From contig NZ_RBAM01000010.1 of assembly GCF_003626645.1 (NCBI RefSeq), positions 1-64,000 on the forward strand: 64,000 nucleotides of DNA. The letters are read 5' to 3'. This document shows, one piece after another, positions 7,303-14,982 of this stretch. The notes under the pieces were generated by a model that saw only the letters and a list, made by a program, of their open reading frames with translations, ran no database searches and was not told the DNA's origin. Each line of letters opens with the position of its first letter. The stretch's first letter is position 1. A program made the translations under genes and the position numbers. The stretch comes from Streptomyces klenkii (lineage in GTDB: Bacteria > Actinomycetota > Actinomycetes > Streptomycetales > Streptomycetaceae).

Positions 7303-8940
7303 TTGTCATCTTCTCCTGCTTTCATCACTTGCTCATCGCTCTCCTACACCTGGCCGGACGGCACGACCGTCTTCGACGGCCTCCAGGTCGCCTTCGGGCC
7401 CGGGAAAACCGGCCTCATCGGGCTCAACGGCTCGGGGAAGTCGACCCTGGTGAAGCTGATCGCCGGGGAGCTCACTCCCGCCGAGGGCACAGTGCGCGTC
7501 GCCGGCGAGATCGGGTACCTGCCGCAGAACACCACGCTCGACACGTCGCTCCGCGTCGAGGACGTCCTCGGCATCGCCGGCACCCGCGCCGCCCTGCACG
7601 CCATCGAGGCGGGCGACGTCCGCGAGGAGCACTTCGCGGCGGTCGGCGACGACTGGGACGTCGAGGAGCGCGCCACGGCGACGCTCGCCGGGCTGGGGCT
7701 GGGCGGCATCGGCCTGGACCGCACCGTAGGCGAGCTGTCGGGCGGGGAGTCGGTCCTGCTGCGCCTGGCCGCGCTGCTGCTGCGCCGCCCCGACGTGCTC
7801 CTGCTGGACGAGCCCACCAACAACCTCGACCTGTCCGCGCGCCGGCGCCTGTACGCGGCCGTCGAAGCCTGGTCCGGCGTCATGGTCGTGGTCAGCCACG
7901 ACCGTGAGCTCCTCGACCGGGTCGACCAGATCGCCGACCTGCGGGCGGGCGAGGTCTCCTGGTACGGAGGCAACTTCTCCGCCTACGAGGAGGCTCTGGC
8001 CGCCGAACAGGACGCGGCCGAACGGCTGGTGCGGACCGCCGAGTCCGACCTGCGCAAGCAGAAGCGCGAACTGGCCGACGCCCAGGTCAAGCTCGCCCGC
8101 CGCAAGCGGTACGGCCAGAAGATGTGGGACAGCAAGCGCGAGCCCAAGATCGTCATGGGCGAGCGCAAGCGCCAGGCCCAGGCCTCCGCGGGCAAGCACC
8201 GCATCATGCACGAGGAGAAGCTGGCCGAGGCGAAGGAGCGGCTCGACAGAGCGGAGGAGGCCGTGCGCGACGACGACGAGATCCGCGTCGACCTCCCCCA
8301 CACGGCGGTGCCGCAGGGCCGCTCCGTCCTCGCGCTGCGCGAGCTGCACCTGAAGTACGGGGCGCGGGTCGAAGGCGAGTTCGAGCTGCGCGGCCCCGAG
8401 AGGATCGCCCTCGTCGGCCGCAACGGCGCGGGCAAGACGACGCTCCTGCGGACGATCGCCGGTGAGCTGGAAGCGCTGTCCGGGGAGGCCGTGGTGCACG
8501 TGCCGCTGCGGTTCCTGCCGCAGCGCCTCGACGTGCTCGACGAGGAGCTGACGGTCGCCGAGAATGTGGCGCGGTTCGCGCCCGGCGCCACCGGCAACCG
8601 GATCAGGGCCCAGCTGGCCCGCTTCCTGTTCAAGGGGGCACGGGCCGACCAGAGCGCCGGGACCCTGTCGGGCGGAGAGCGCTTCCGGGCCGCTCTGGCG
8701 GCCCTGATGCTCGCCGAGCCCGCCCCGCAGCTGCTGATGCTGGACGAACCGACGAACAACCTGGACATGGCGAGCATCCGCCAGCTGGCCACGGCTCTGG
8801 ATTCGTACGAGGGCGCACTGATCGTGGCCAGCCACGACATCCGCTTTCTGGAATCCATCGCTATTACGCGCTGGCTTCGCCTGGACGGCGAACTTCAGGA
8901 CACGTCGGCCGAGGAGGTGCGGGCGGAAATGGCCACGTGA
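7303..8940 (+). CDS. ABC-F family ATP-binding protein
   Basis: About 545 residues from a TTG at 7303, chosen because the conserved protein begins at AFITCSSLSYTW; an open frame reaches 7117 but that N-terminus is Arg/Ser-rich and unlike the family. Two ATPase cassettes lie in tandem without membrane segments: Walker A GLNGSGKST and GRNGAGKTT, signatures LSGGE (twice) and Walker B LLLDEPTNNLD and LMLDEPTNNLD. A charged linker between them (KQKRELADAQVKLARRKRYG) is the P-site tRNA interaction motif of ABC-F proteins. These act on the ribosome, either protecting against antibiotics or rescuing stalled translation. The long leader would suit a drug-inducible resistance gene, but the target cannot be told from sequence. 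Confidence 0.85.
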   Translation: MSSSPAFITCSSLSYTWPDGTTVFDGLQVAFGPGKTGLIGLNGSGKSTLVKLIAGELTPAEGTVRVAGEIGYLPQNTTLDTSLRVEDVLGIAGTRAALHAIEAGDVREEHFAAVGDDWDVEERATATLAGLGLGGIGLDRTVGELSGGESVLLRLAALLLRRPDVLLLDEPTNNLDLSARRRLYAAVEAWSGVMVVVSHDRELLDRVDQIADLRAGEVSWYGGNFSAYEEALAAEQDAAERLVRTAESDLRKQKRELADAQVKLARRKRYGQKMWDSKREPKIVMGERKRQAQASAGKHRIMHEEKLAEAKERLDRAEEAVRDDDEIRVDLPHTAVPQGRSVLALRELHLKYGARVEGEFELRGPERIALVGRNGAGKTTLLRTIAGELEALSGEAVVHVPLRFLPQRLDVLDEELTVAENVARFAPGATGNRIRAQLARFLFKGARADQSAGTLSGGERFRAALAALMLAEPAPQLLMLDEPTNNLDMASIRQLATALDSYEGALIVASHDIRFLESIAITRWLRLDGELQDTSAEEVRAEMAT

Positions 8941-9027
8941 ATTCCCATTCGGCGGACCGCGGTGTTTGCGGCAGGCGGGTACGGCAACGCGAGAGGGGAA
9001 ACCACCGCCGCTGCGAAAGGGGCCCCC

Positions 9028-9270
9028 GTGGTCGCCGTCGCTCTGCTCCTGCCCCCTTTGATGTTGTGCGTGGTGCTCGCCCTGGGCCGCTACGAGGAAC
9101 GGATGCTGAGCGGCCCCGCGGCCGAACGCCCTGAACAGACCCGCCGCCTGCGAGCCGTCCCCGATCTCACTGGTGAGGAGCCCGGCTCGCGTCAGGAGCC
9201 GGTGCCGCCGGCGGGCCGGGCGCCGTCCGCCGGACCGTTCGCCAGGGGCAGGGGCAGGCACGCCGCCTGA
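9028..9270 (+). CDS. Small single-pass membrane protein
   Basis: 80 residues from a GTG at 9028 behind AAAGGGG. The first 20 residues (VALLLPPLMLCVVLALGRYEE) form one transmembrane segment; the rest is a hydrophilic, Pro/Arg-rich cytoplasmic tail. Small proteins of this layout are widespread in Streptomyces and uncharacterised. An upstream ATG at 8962 adds 22 residues without a good ribosome site. The gene ends at a very strong terminator. Confidence 0.6.
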   Translation: MVAVALLLPPLMLCVVLALGRYEERMLSGPAAERPEQTRRLRAVPDLTGEEPGSRQEPVPPAGRAPSAGPFARGRGRHAA

Positions 9271-9276
9271 GCAGGA

Positions 9277-9326
9277 TCGTGCGGGTGGGTCCGTACGGTT
9301 AACCCCGTACGGACCCACCCGCACGA
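9277..9326. terminator. Bidirectional terminator, perfect 22-bp stem
   Basis: The arms at 9277-9298 and 9305-9326 pair without mismatch around the loop TTAACC. The hairpin sits between two converging genes (stops at 9270 and 9339) and is GC-rich with no T-run, as is usual for Streptomyces. It should stop transcription from both sides. Confidence 0.9.
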
Positions 9327-9338
9327 CCTCTCCCCCGC

Positions 9339-10343
9339 TCAGGCCGGGGAGGGCGGGAGTTCGCACAGGGCGATGCCCGGCTCCAGGAGGCTGCCGAGTA
9401 CGAGGGTGCCTTCGTGCTCGTACACGCTGGTGATCATCCGGTAGCCGGTGCCGTGCCGTCCCAGGTTGTGGGTGATGCGGCCGCCGGCGTCGACGCCGAC
9501 GAGGCGCGCGACACGGCGTGGGGGCACGTGCAGGCGGGTCGCCGCGGCCGCCGCACCGCGCCGTACCGCCGCGGGCGCGCGGTGGAGCCATTCGAGAGGT
9601 GCCGTGCGGGGCGCGGCCAGGGCGGTCCAGAAGGTCCCGTCGGCGCTGCGGGAGAGGTTGTCGGGGAAGCCCGGCAGGTCGTCGGTCAGGGTGTCGCGTG
9701 CGCCGGACCGGGGGCCGGTGAGCCAGAGGCGGACGAGGCGGTACGCGCCGGTTTCGGCCACCGCGACGTAGGACTCGTCGGCCGACAGGGCCACGCCGTT
9801 CGCGAACTGGAGGTCGTCGAGGAGCACCTCGGGTTCGCCGTCGCCCGGCCGGAGGCGCAGCAGTCGTCCGGTGCCGGAGTGCTCGACGATGTCGGCCTGC
9901 CAGTCGCGCAGCCCGTAGCGCAGGCTGGAGGCGGTGAAGTAGAGGGTGCCGTCCGCGGCGGCGGTCACGTTGCTGCAGAACTTCAGCGGGGTGCCTGCCA
10001 CCGAGCCCACGAGCACCTCGGTCCGGCCTCGGCTCACGCCTCCGTCCTCAGGGGTGATGCGGAGCAGCCCCCGTTCCGCGTCACAGACGAGCAGCCGCCC
10101 GTCGGGCAGTGTCTCCAGGCCGAGCGGCCTGCCGCCCGTCCGGGCGATCTCCTCGACCCGCGCGCCGCCGCGCGGTCCGGGCAGGCTGATCCGCCGGATC
10201 CGGCCGTCGCCGGTGCCGGTGAGCACCCGCCCGGCGGCGTCGACGACGACGTCCTCCGGTCCTGGTCCTCCGATGCGGAGCATGCGCAGGGGCGGCAGCG
10301 GCCGGGGCTGCGTGGCGCGGGCGGCAGTGGCAGGGCGCCTCAT
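9339..10343 (-). CDS. SMP-30 / strictosidine-synthase-like beta-propeller
   Basis: 334 residues, ATG at 10343 overlapping the stop of the upstream membrane-protein gene (ATGA). The protein shows repeated beta-propeller blades: GPEDVVVDAAGRVLTGTGDG, GRPLGLETLPDGRLLVCD, SNVTAAADGTLYFTASS, FANGVALSADESYVAVAET and FPDNLSRSADGTFWTAL. This pattern belongs to SMP-30/gluconolactonase-like and strictosidine-synthase-like proteins, mostly calcium-dependent lactonases or esterases. No signal peptide is evident. Coupling to the membrane protein suggests joint expression; the substrate is unknown. Confidence 0.8.
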   Translation of the reverse strand: MRRPATAARATQPRPLPPLRMLRIGGPGPEDVVVDAAGRVLTGTGDGRIRRISLPGPRGGARVEEIARTGGRPLGLETLPDGRLLVCDAERGLLRITPEDGGVSRGRTEVLVGSVAGTPLKFCSNVTAAADGTLYFTASSLRYGLRDWQADIVEHSGTGRLLRLRPGDGEPEVLLDDLQFANGVALSADESYVAVAETGAYRLVRLWLTGPRSGARDTLTDDLPGFPDNLSRSADGTFWTALAAPRTAPLEWLHRAPAAVRRGAAAAATRLHVPPRRVARLVGVDAGGRITHNLGRHGTGYRMITSVYEHEGTLVLGSLLEPGIALCELPPSPA

Positions 10344-10984
10344 GAGGCCGCAACCTGACGCCGGGCGCGCAGGCACCGGGAGAACTCCTCGGCGTACGGG
10401 AGGATCACCCCGGCGCAGATCACCGCGCCGAGTCCGGCGAGGTACTTCGCGGGCAGCGGCCGGTCCTTGGGCAGGAGGGCCCAGTCGCGGGCACCCTGCC
10501 CGCCGCGCAGCGCCGCGCGGACCTCGTCGGCGTGCAGGCAGGCGGTGAACGCCATCGCCGACAGCGGCAGCACTTCCAGGAAGCTGTGGATGTGCTGCTC
10601 CACGGGGCGCACTTCGCGTTCCGCCGTGGCCAGGCTGACGTCGTAGAGGGCCGTGGCGCCGTGGGCGACGGCCGCCCCTCCCATCACGGAGAGGACGAGC
10701 GGGTTGATCCTGGCCAGGAGCCCCATCGCGACGGGGACGCCGGCCTCGGTCATCATCAGCGCGTGGACGGCGGATTCCTTCACGCCGCTCGTGTGCTCGA
10801 TGCGGGTCTTCTTGTGCATCCACCAGTCGGCGACCGCGGGAACCACCCACAGCGGGAGCACCCCGTAGAGCAGGAAGCGCCGGTCGGCGTCCTCGACGGT
10901 GGTGGGGCGGGCCGGGACGGAGAGGTCGCGTCCGCGGCGCCAGTGGCTCCAGGTGCGGACGAAGGACGTGCCGGAGCGGGCCAT
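10340..10984 (-). CDS. Multi-pass membrane protein
   Basis: 214 residues, ATG at 10984 chosen for the CCGGAGGC site upstream; a longer frame to 11095 lacks support. About four hydrophobic segments are visible: FLLYGVLPLWVVPAVADWW, VPVAMGLLARINPLVLSVMG, FLEVLPLSAMAFTACL and YLAGLGAVICAGVILPYA. Several histidines lie near the membrane (WWMHKKTRIEHT, VEQHIHSFLE) and could bind metal. I do not recognise the family. It is translationally coupled to the beta-propeller gene that follows. Confidence 0.65.
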   Translation of the reverse strand: MARSGTSFVRTWSHWRRGRDLSVPARPTTVEDADRRFLLYGVLPLWVVPAVADWWMHKKTRIEHTSGVKESAVHALMMTEAGVPVAMGLLARINPLVLSVMGGAAVAHGATALYDVSLATAEREVRPVEQHIHSFLEVLPLSAMAFTACLHADEVRAALRGGQGARDWALLPKDRPLPAKYLAGLGAVICAGVILPYAEEFSRCLRARRQVAAS

Positions 10985-11233
10985 GGAAGCCTCCGGAGGG
11001 AAGAGGGACGGGCGGAGAGGCGGCCACGGACCGGCCACGGTGCCGGTCGGGCGCTGTTGACGGCGGTGCGCGCTATGACAATCAGACCGCCACACGCGTA
11101 TACGTCTACCCCCTTGTCCCCTGCCATGCGGCCGTGCGCGGAGAACAGCCGAGAACGGCCGAATATGGTGATCAGGGGCGGAGCCGGCTGCCGGCGCCGC
11201 GCGGGGCCGGGTCCGTCAGGACACACTCGTTCC

Positions 11234-11899
11234 ATGGGCACCGGCAACGAGCGGACCGTGGCCGCGCTGCTGCGGAGGTACGGGCGGACGTACGCCGAGG
11301 AGGCGGGCATCCGGCTGCGGGACACCCCGCAGCCGCTCTACCGGCTCCTCGTGCTGGCCTGTCTGCTCAGCGCGCGGATCCGGGCGTCCGTCGCGGTCGA
11401 AGCCGCACGCTGTCTGGCGGCGGCCGGGATGAAGGATCCGCGGCGGATGGCCGGGGCGACCTGGCAGCAGCGTGTGGACGCGCTGGGCGAGGGCGGCTAC
11501 CGCCGCTACGACGAGCGCACCGCCACCCAGCTCGGCGACGGCGCGCAACTGCTCCTCGACCGCTACGGGGGCGACATCCGGCGGATGCGCGAGGAGGCGG
11601 ACGGCGATCCGGGGCAGTTGCGGAAGCTGTTGCGGGAACTCCCGGGGCTCGGGCCGGCGGGGGTGGCCATCTTCCTGCGGGAAGTGCAGGGCGTGTGGCC
11701 GGAGGTGCATCCGTGTTTCGACGGCAAAGCCGCTGAGGGAGCCGCACTCCTCGGCTTGCCGAGCGCTCCCGGGGCGCTGGCACGGCTGGTCGGGCGGGCG
11801 GACGCTCCGGCGTTCGCGGCCGCGCTGGTGAGGGCCGCGCTGGACAAGGAGATCGCCGGTGAGGTGAAGGAAGCCGCCCGTGCCGGGAAGGGGGACTGA
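11234..11899 (+). CDS. HhH-GPD superfamily DNA glycosylase-like protein
   Basis: 221 residues, ATG at 11234. The fold pattern follows endonuclease III-type proteins: an N-terminal helix set with LLVLACLLSARIRASVAVEAA, then the helix-hairpin-helix LRELPGLGPAGVAIFLREV, then VWPEVHPCFDGKAA where the catalytic Asp of the family would lie (Asp in CFDG). The Lys used by bifunctional glycosylases after the hairpin (GVGRKTA in EndoIII) is absent, and no C-terminal FeS cysteine cluster is seen. It could be a monofunctional glycosylase or a DNA-binding relative. It is transcribed alone, divergent from the membrane-protein gene. Confidence 0.65.
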   Translation: MGTGNERTVAALLRRYGRTYAEEAGIRLRDTPQPLYRLLVLACLLSARIRASVAVEAARCLAAAGMKDPRRMAGATWQQRVDALGEGGYRRYDERTATQLGDGAQLLLDRYGGDIRRMREEADGDPGQLRKLLRELPGLGPAGVAIFLREVQGVWPEVHPCFDGKAAEGAALLGLPSAPGALARLVGRADAPAFAAALVRAALDKEIAGEVKEAARAGKGD

Positions 11900-12085
11900 G
11901 CGGCGCGGGCGGCTTCGCGTACGGCGGTGATGTCACCGCGGGAGGCGACCGGCGGGTCGAGGCCGACGACCAGCCGGGCGGGACGGTCCGGGCGGGGCAG
12001 GGTGATCCGGGCGAGCCGGCGGTGCGGCGTGCTCGGCGAGCTTCCGCAGCGTGCGCCCGGCCCGGCCGCCCAGGCCGCCCGCGGC

Positions 12086-12673
12086 TCAGGTCCGGCCCAT
12101 CGCCTTGCGCATCGCGTCACGGGCGCGGTCCGCCACGGCGGCCGGAGGGCCGAGCAGGGCGTTTCCGGTGAGGGTCTCCGTACCCGGGTGCGGGTGTGTC
12201 GGCGCGACGGCTTCCGCCGCGCGCACGGCCTTGGCGAGTGCCTGGAGCCGGGCGGGGTCGCCGGCGTCCAGCAGGCGGGTGAACTCGTACGTCTCCTCGG
12301 CCCGCGCGTGGGCGCGCACGGCGTCGCGCAGGGAGGTGAACTCTTCGACGAAGGCGGGGCCGTCGGGGTCCATGTGCTCCAGGCGCTTCAGGGTCCGCTT
12401 GGCCGCGTTCTCTTCCTTGAGCCGGTCGGCCACCACGTGCTCGCCGCCTTCGGCGGCCTGCCGGGCGTAGGGGTGGACGACCTCTTCCTCGGCCGTCTCG
12501 TGCACCGCGAGCAGGTGGACGAGATGCCGGAAGGCATGCCGCCGTTCCTCTCCGGTGCGCTCCAGCACGTCGTCGAGCAGGGTCCGGATCTGCTCGTGCT
12601 GATTCATCAGCAGCGCCACGACGTCATTGCTCTCCGGCCGCCGGCCGGCGGTGTCCGTGTCCGTGTACCCCAT
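12086..12673 (-). CDS. Hemerythrin-like HHE domain protein
   Basis: 195 residues, ATG at 12673 behind GAGGAGG. Histidine/glutamate motifs of the HHE cation-binding bundle are visible: LLMNQHEQIRTLL, HLLAVHETAEEEVVHPYAR and RAHARAEETYEFTRLL. These residues would bind a di-iron centre for oxygen, NO or redox sensing. The C-terminal tail (HPHPGTETLTGNALLGP) is Pro-rich. It is a cytoplasmic protein and probably monocistronic. The 186 bases to its left (11900-12085) hold no clear gene, although the minus strand there reads as protein-like for about 40 residues and may be a remnant. Confidence 0.8.
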   Translation of the reverse strand: MGYTDTDTAGRRPESNDVVALLMNQHEQIRTLLDDVLERTGEERRHAFRHLVHLLAVHETAEEEVVHPYARQAAEGGEHVVADRLKEENAAKRTLKRLEHMDPDGPAFVEEFTSLRDAVRAHARAEETYEFTRLLDAGDPARLQALAKAVRAAEAVAPTHPHPGTETLTGNALLGPPAAVADRARDAMRKAMGRT

Positions 12674-12794
12674 GGGTGTCCTCCTCGGGGATGTCGGTCG
12701 TTTGCGTCGGCACGGTCGTGCGGTTACCCCGGGCCGCGGCCCTGACACACCGACGACACCATCGAAGACACCACCGGAGGCGCTACCGAAGGCG

Positions 12795-13391
12795 CTACCG
12801 AAGGGTCCCGCGGTCAGGGCCGGGCCGACGGCTGAGACCGGCCCAGAATTCGGCGACTTCGGCCCAGGGGAAGAGCGGTCCGGGGTCGATGCGGCGGTGC
12901 ACCTGCACCTCGGGGCGGTCGGCGGCGGGGACCAGGGCCGTGTCGAGATCGCTGTGCCGGTACAGGTCGGTGAGGCGGGGGCAGCCGGTGCGGAGGGTCG
13001 TCAGGACGTCGATGAGGGCCTGTACCTGTGCGGGCGGGAACGGCTCCGTCGGGGTCTGGTGGCCGGCGTCGAACCACCGGGGGTACCGCCCGCGGTTGAT
13101 CAGCTCGATGCCGATCGACGGGGTGTTGTGCTCCTGGACGTGCTGGGCGACGCGCTCGAACGGGACGAGCTGATGCACCGTACCGTCGCGGTCGATGTAC
13201 AGGTGCCCGCACACGCCGCGCCCGCTCTCGCTCTCCCGCGCCGTCTTCTCGGCTTCCAGCAACGCCTCGTCGAAGCCGGGGAGTTCGGTGGCGTGCAGCA
13301 CCACCGTGGTGATGGCGTCGAGACGGCGCTCGGGCAGCCGGTGGTACCAGCTGACGAGGTGGTCACAGCTGTAGCGTCCCATGGGGCCCAT
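12795..13391 (-). CDS. N-acetylmuramoyl-L-alanine amidase (Amidase_2/AmpD-like)
   Basis: 198 residues from the ATG at 13391 (another in frame at 13382); neither start has a strong ribosome site. Zinc-amidase motifs: VVLHATELP (first His), CGHLYIDRDGTVHQLVPFERVAQHV, SIGIELINRGRYP with the catalytic Glu, and LYRHSDLDTALV (second zinc His). The ending RRIDPGPLFPW matches the usual DPGPxFPW. The enzyme cuts the amide between MurNAc and L-Ala. No signal peptide is seen, so it either recycles muropeptides in the cytosol or is exported by another route. It follows the stalk-protein gene by 23 bases, suggesting a cell-wall operon. Confidence 0.85.
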   Translation of the reverse strand: MGPMGRYSCDHLVSWYHRLPERRLDAITTVVLHATELPGFDEALLEAEKTARESESGRGVCGHLYIDRDGTVHQLVPFERVAQHVQEHNTPSIGIELINRGRYPRWFDAGHQTPTEPFPPAQVQALIDVLTTLRTGCPRLTDLYRHSDLDTALVPAADRPEVQVHRRIDPGPLFPWAEVAEFWAGLSRRPGPDRGTLR

Positions 13392-13414
13392 GGGATCCGA
13401 CTGTACGCGGTGGA

Positions 13415-14536
13415 CTATCGGTTTCGCCGGGAGGCCGAGCGTGGTCGCAGCAGGGCCGCTGCCAGCACGGCCGGAACGGTGAGCAGCAGGGTGAGCTCGA
13501 CCAGCGACACGCTGCCGACCTTCTTCTGGGCGATGGCTTTGATGGCGTTTCTGTAGACGGGGCGGCGGTTTGCCGGCGCCTGCGGGCGGGCGGGCGGCTT
13601 CGGGGCCGTCGTCGAAGGCGGCGGAGCAGGGGCGGGGGCGGGTGGCTGGGCGGGAGCCGGAGGCGCGTTGACGACAGGCGCCGGGGGCGGCGGGAGTTGA
13701 GCCGGGGGCGCGGGGGCGGGAGCCGGCGGCGCGGGCGGAGGAGGTGCCGGTGCTGGAGGTGCCGGGGGCGGCGCCGGAGCCGGAGGAACTGCCGGCGGCG
13801 GGGCGGGTGGTGCAGGCGCCGGGGGTGCGGGCGCGGGCGGGGGTGGTGGCGCGGGGGCGGGCGGCGCAGGAGCGGGTGGGGCAGGCGGGGCGGGAGCGGG
13901 TGGCACGGGAGCAGGAGCCGGTGGGGCAGGGGCTGGTGGGGCAGGAGCCGGGGCTCCCGGCGCGGGCGGGGCGGGAGCGGGAGCACCGGGCGCAGGGGCG
14001 GCGGGCCCGGGTCCGGGCGGTACGGGCGCCGGCGCGCCGGGCGCAGGCGGGGCGGGAGCCGGCGGTGGCGCGGGAGCGGGCGGGGCGGGGGGCGCCGGGG
14101 CCGGCGGGGCAGGCGCGGGGGCCGGTGGTGCAGGCGCGGGCGGAGCGGGGGCAGGTGGTGCAGCCGGGGGTGCGGGAGCGGGCGGGGCGGGAGCAGGGGC
14201 TCCGGGGCCCGGGGGCGCGGGTGCGGCCGGCGGCGTGTTGCGGCACTTCAGCCACACCTCCGCCTCCACCCTGAGCACCTGCGCAGTGACGTCCAGGCAT
14301 CCCCTGCCGTTGTCGGTCACTTCCGCCTGTGCGGCGCCGCCCAGTGCGTTCACCTTGGCGTGCGACGGCGGATGCGGCGGCAGCAGGCTCGGGAGGTTGT
14401 GCAGGAGGGCGTTCACCGAGGTGTTGCCCACCACGGCATGCGCGCCGCCGTCGTCCGCCGCGGCCCCGCCCGTCACCGTGAGGACGACGGCCGTGGCCAA
14501 TAGCGCTGCGTACCCTGTTCTCCGCTCCCACCCCAT
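13415..14536 (-). CDS. Pro/Ala-rich cell-surface stalk protein with C-terminal anchor
   Basis: 373 residues, ATG at 14536. A signal peptide (YAALLATAVVLTVTGGAAA) leads to a short globular part (NTSVNALLHNLPSLL, two Cys in GCLDV and LKCRN) that recalls chaplin-like hydrophobic segments. This is followed by about 210 residues of almost pure Pro/Ala (PAPAPPAPAPP repeats, roughly 13600-14230), then a C-terminal membrane segment (LVELTLLLTVPAVLAAALL) with a basic tail. No LPxTG sortase signal precedes the membrane segment, so it is probably simply membrane-anchored. The repeat would form an extended rod across the peptidoglycan. The amidase gene lies directly downstream. Confidence 0.7.
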   Translation of the reverse strand: MGWERRTGYAALLATAVVLTVTGGAAADDGGAHAVVGNTSVNALLHNLPSLLPPHPPSHAKVNALGGAAQAEVTDNGRGCLDVTAQVLRVEAEVWLKCRNTPPAAPAPPGPGAPAPAPPAPAPPAAPPAPAPPAPAPPAPAPAPPAPAPPAPPAPAPPPAPAPPAPGAPAPVPPGPGPAAPAPGAPAPAPPAPGAPAPAPPAPAPPAPAPVPPAPAPPAPPAPAPPAPAPPPPPAPAPPAPAPPAPPPAVPPAPAPPPAPPAPAPPPPAPPAPAPAPPAQLPPPPAPVVNAPPAPAQPPAPAPAPPPSTTAPKPPARPQAPANRRPVYRNAIKAIAQKKVGSVSLVELTLLLTVPAVLAAALLRPRSASRRNR

Positions 14537-14766
14537 CACGCGGAACAGCCTGCACGCCCCCTCCGTACGGCCGCCCGCGCTTCCCCAAGGTTCGTCCGAT
14601 AGGCGGAAAACCACGCCTTCACACCCTCCCGAGGTTTGCGAGCCCCCGCGGCCTCCCCGGCAGGGGACGGCCGGGGATCCGTACCCCCGATGGAGCAGCA
14701 CCACCCCGCGCCGCCGCCCGCGAGGACGTAGGACTGAGGTGACGTACGGGTGCCGGGAGGAGCGGA

Positions 14767-14982
14767 ATGCAGATCGTGGTCGATCTCAACCGATGCCAGG
14801 GCTACGCGCAGTGCGTGTTCCTCGCCCCGCAGGTGTTCGAACTGCACGGCGAGGAGGCGCTGCTGTACGTCCCGACCGTCCCCGACGGCCGGGAAGAGCA
14901 CGTGCGGCAGGCCGTGGCTGCCTGTCCGGTGCAGGCCATCACGGCCGGGGAGCAGGCGGGCGGCGACTCCGGTGCCCGGTGA
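14767..14982 (+). CDS. Ferredoxin (3Fe-4S type), P450 partner
   Basis: 71 residues, ATG at 14767 after GGAGGAGCGG. The cysteine pattern CQGYAQC near the N-terminus and CPVQAI near the C-terminus fits small actinobacterial ferredoxins with one 3Fe-4S or 4Fe-4S cluster. Its stop overlaps the GTG start of a ferredoxin reductase, and a P450 gene follows, so all three form one electron-transfer operon: NAD(P)H to reductase to ferredoxin to P450. Confidence 0.85.
   Translation: MQIVVDLNRCQGYAQCVFLAPQVFELHGEEALLYVPTVPDGREEHVRQAVAACPVQAITAGEQAGGDSGAR

Noticed and set aside
11900..12085. Short minus-strand protein fragment
   Set aside because: It reads as protein-like for about 40 residues but has no start of its own and no recognised family, so it was only noted.
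13697..14503. Arg/Gly-rich protein on the plus strand
   Set aside because: It is the antisense reading of the Pro/Ala repeat of the stalk protein and has no independent support.
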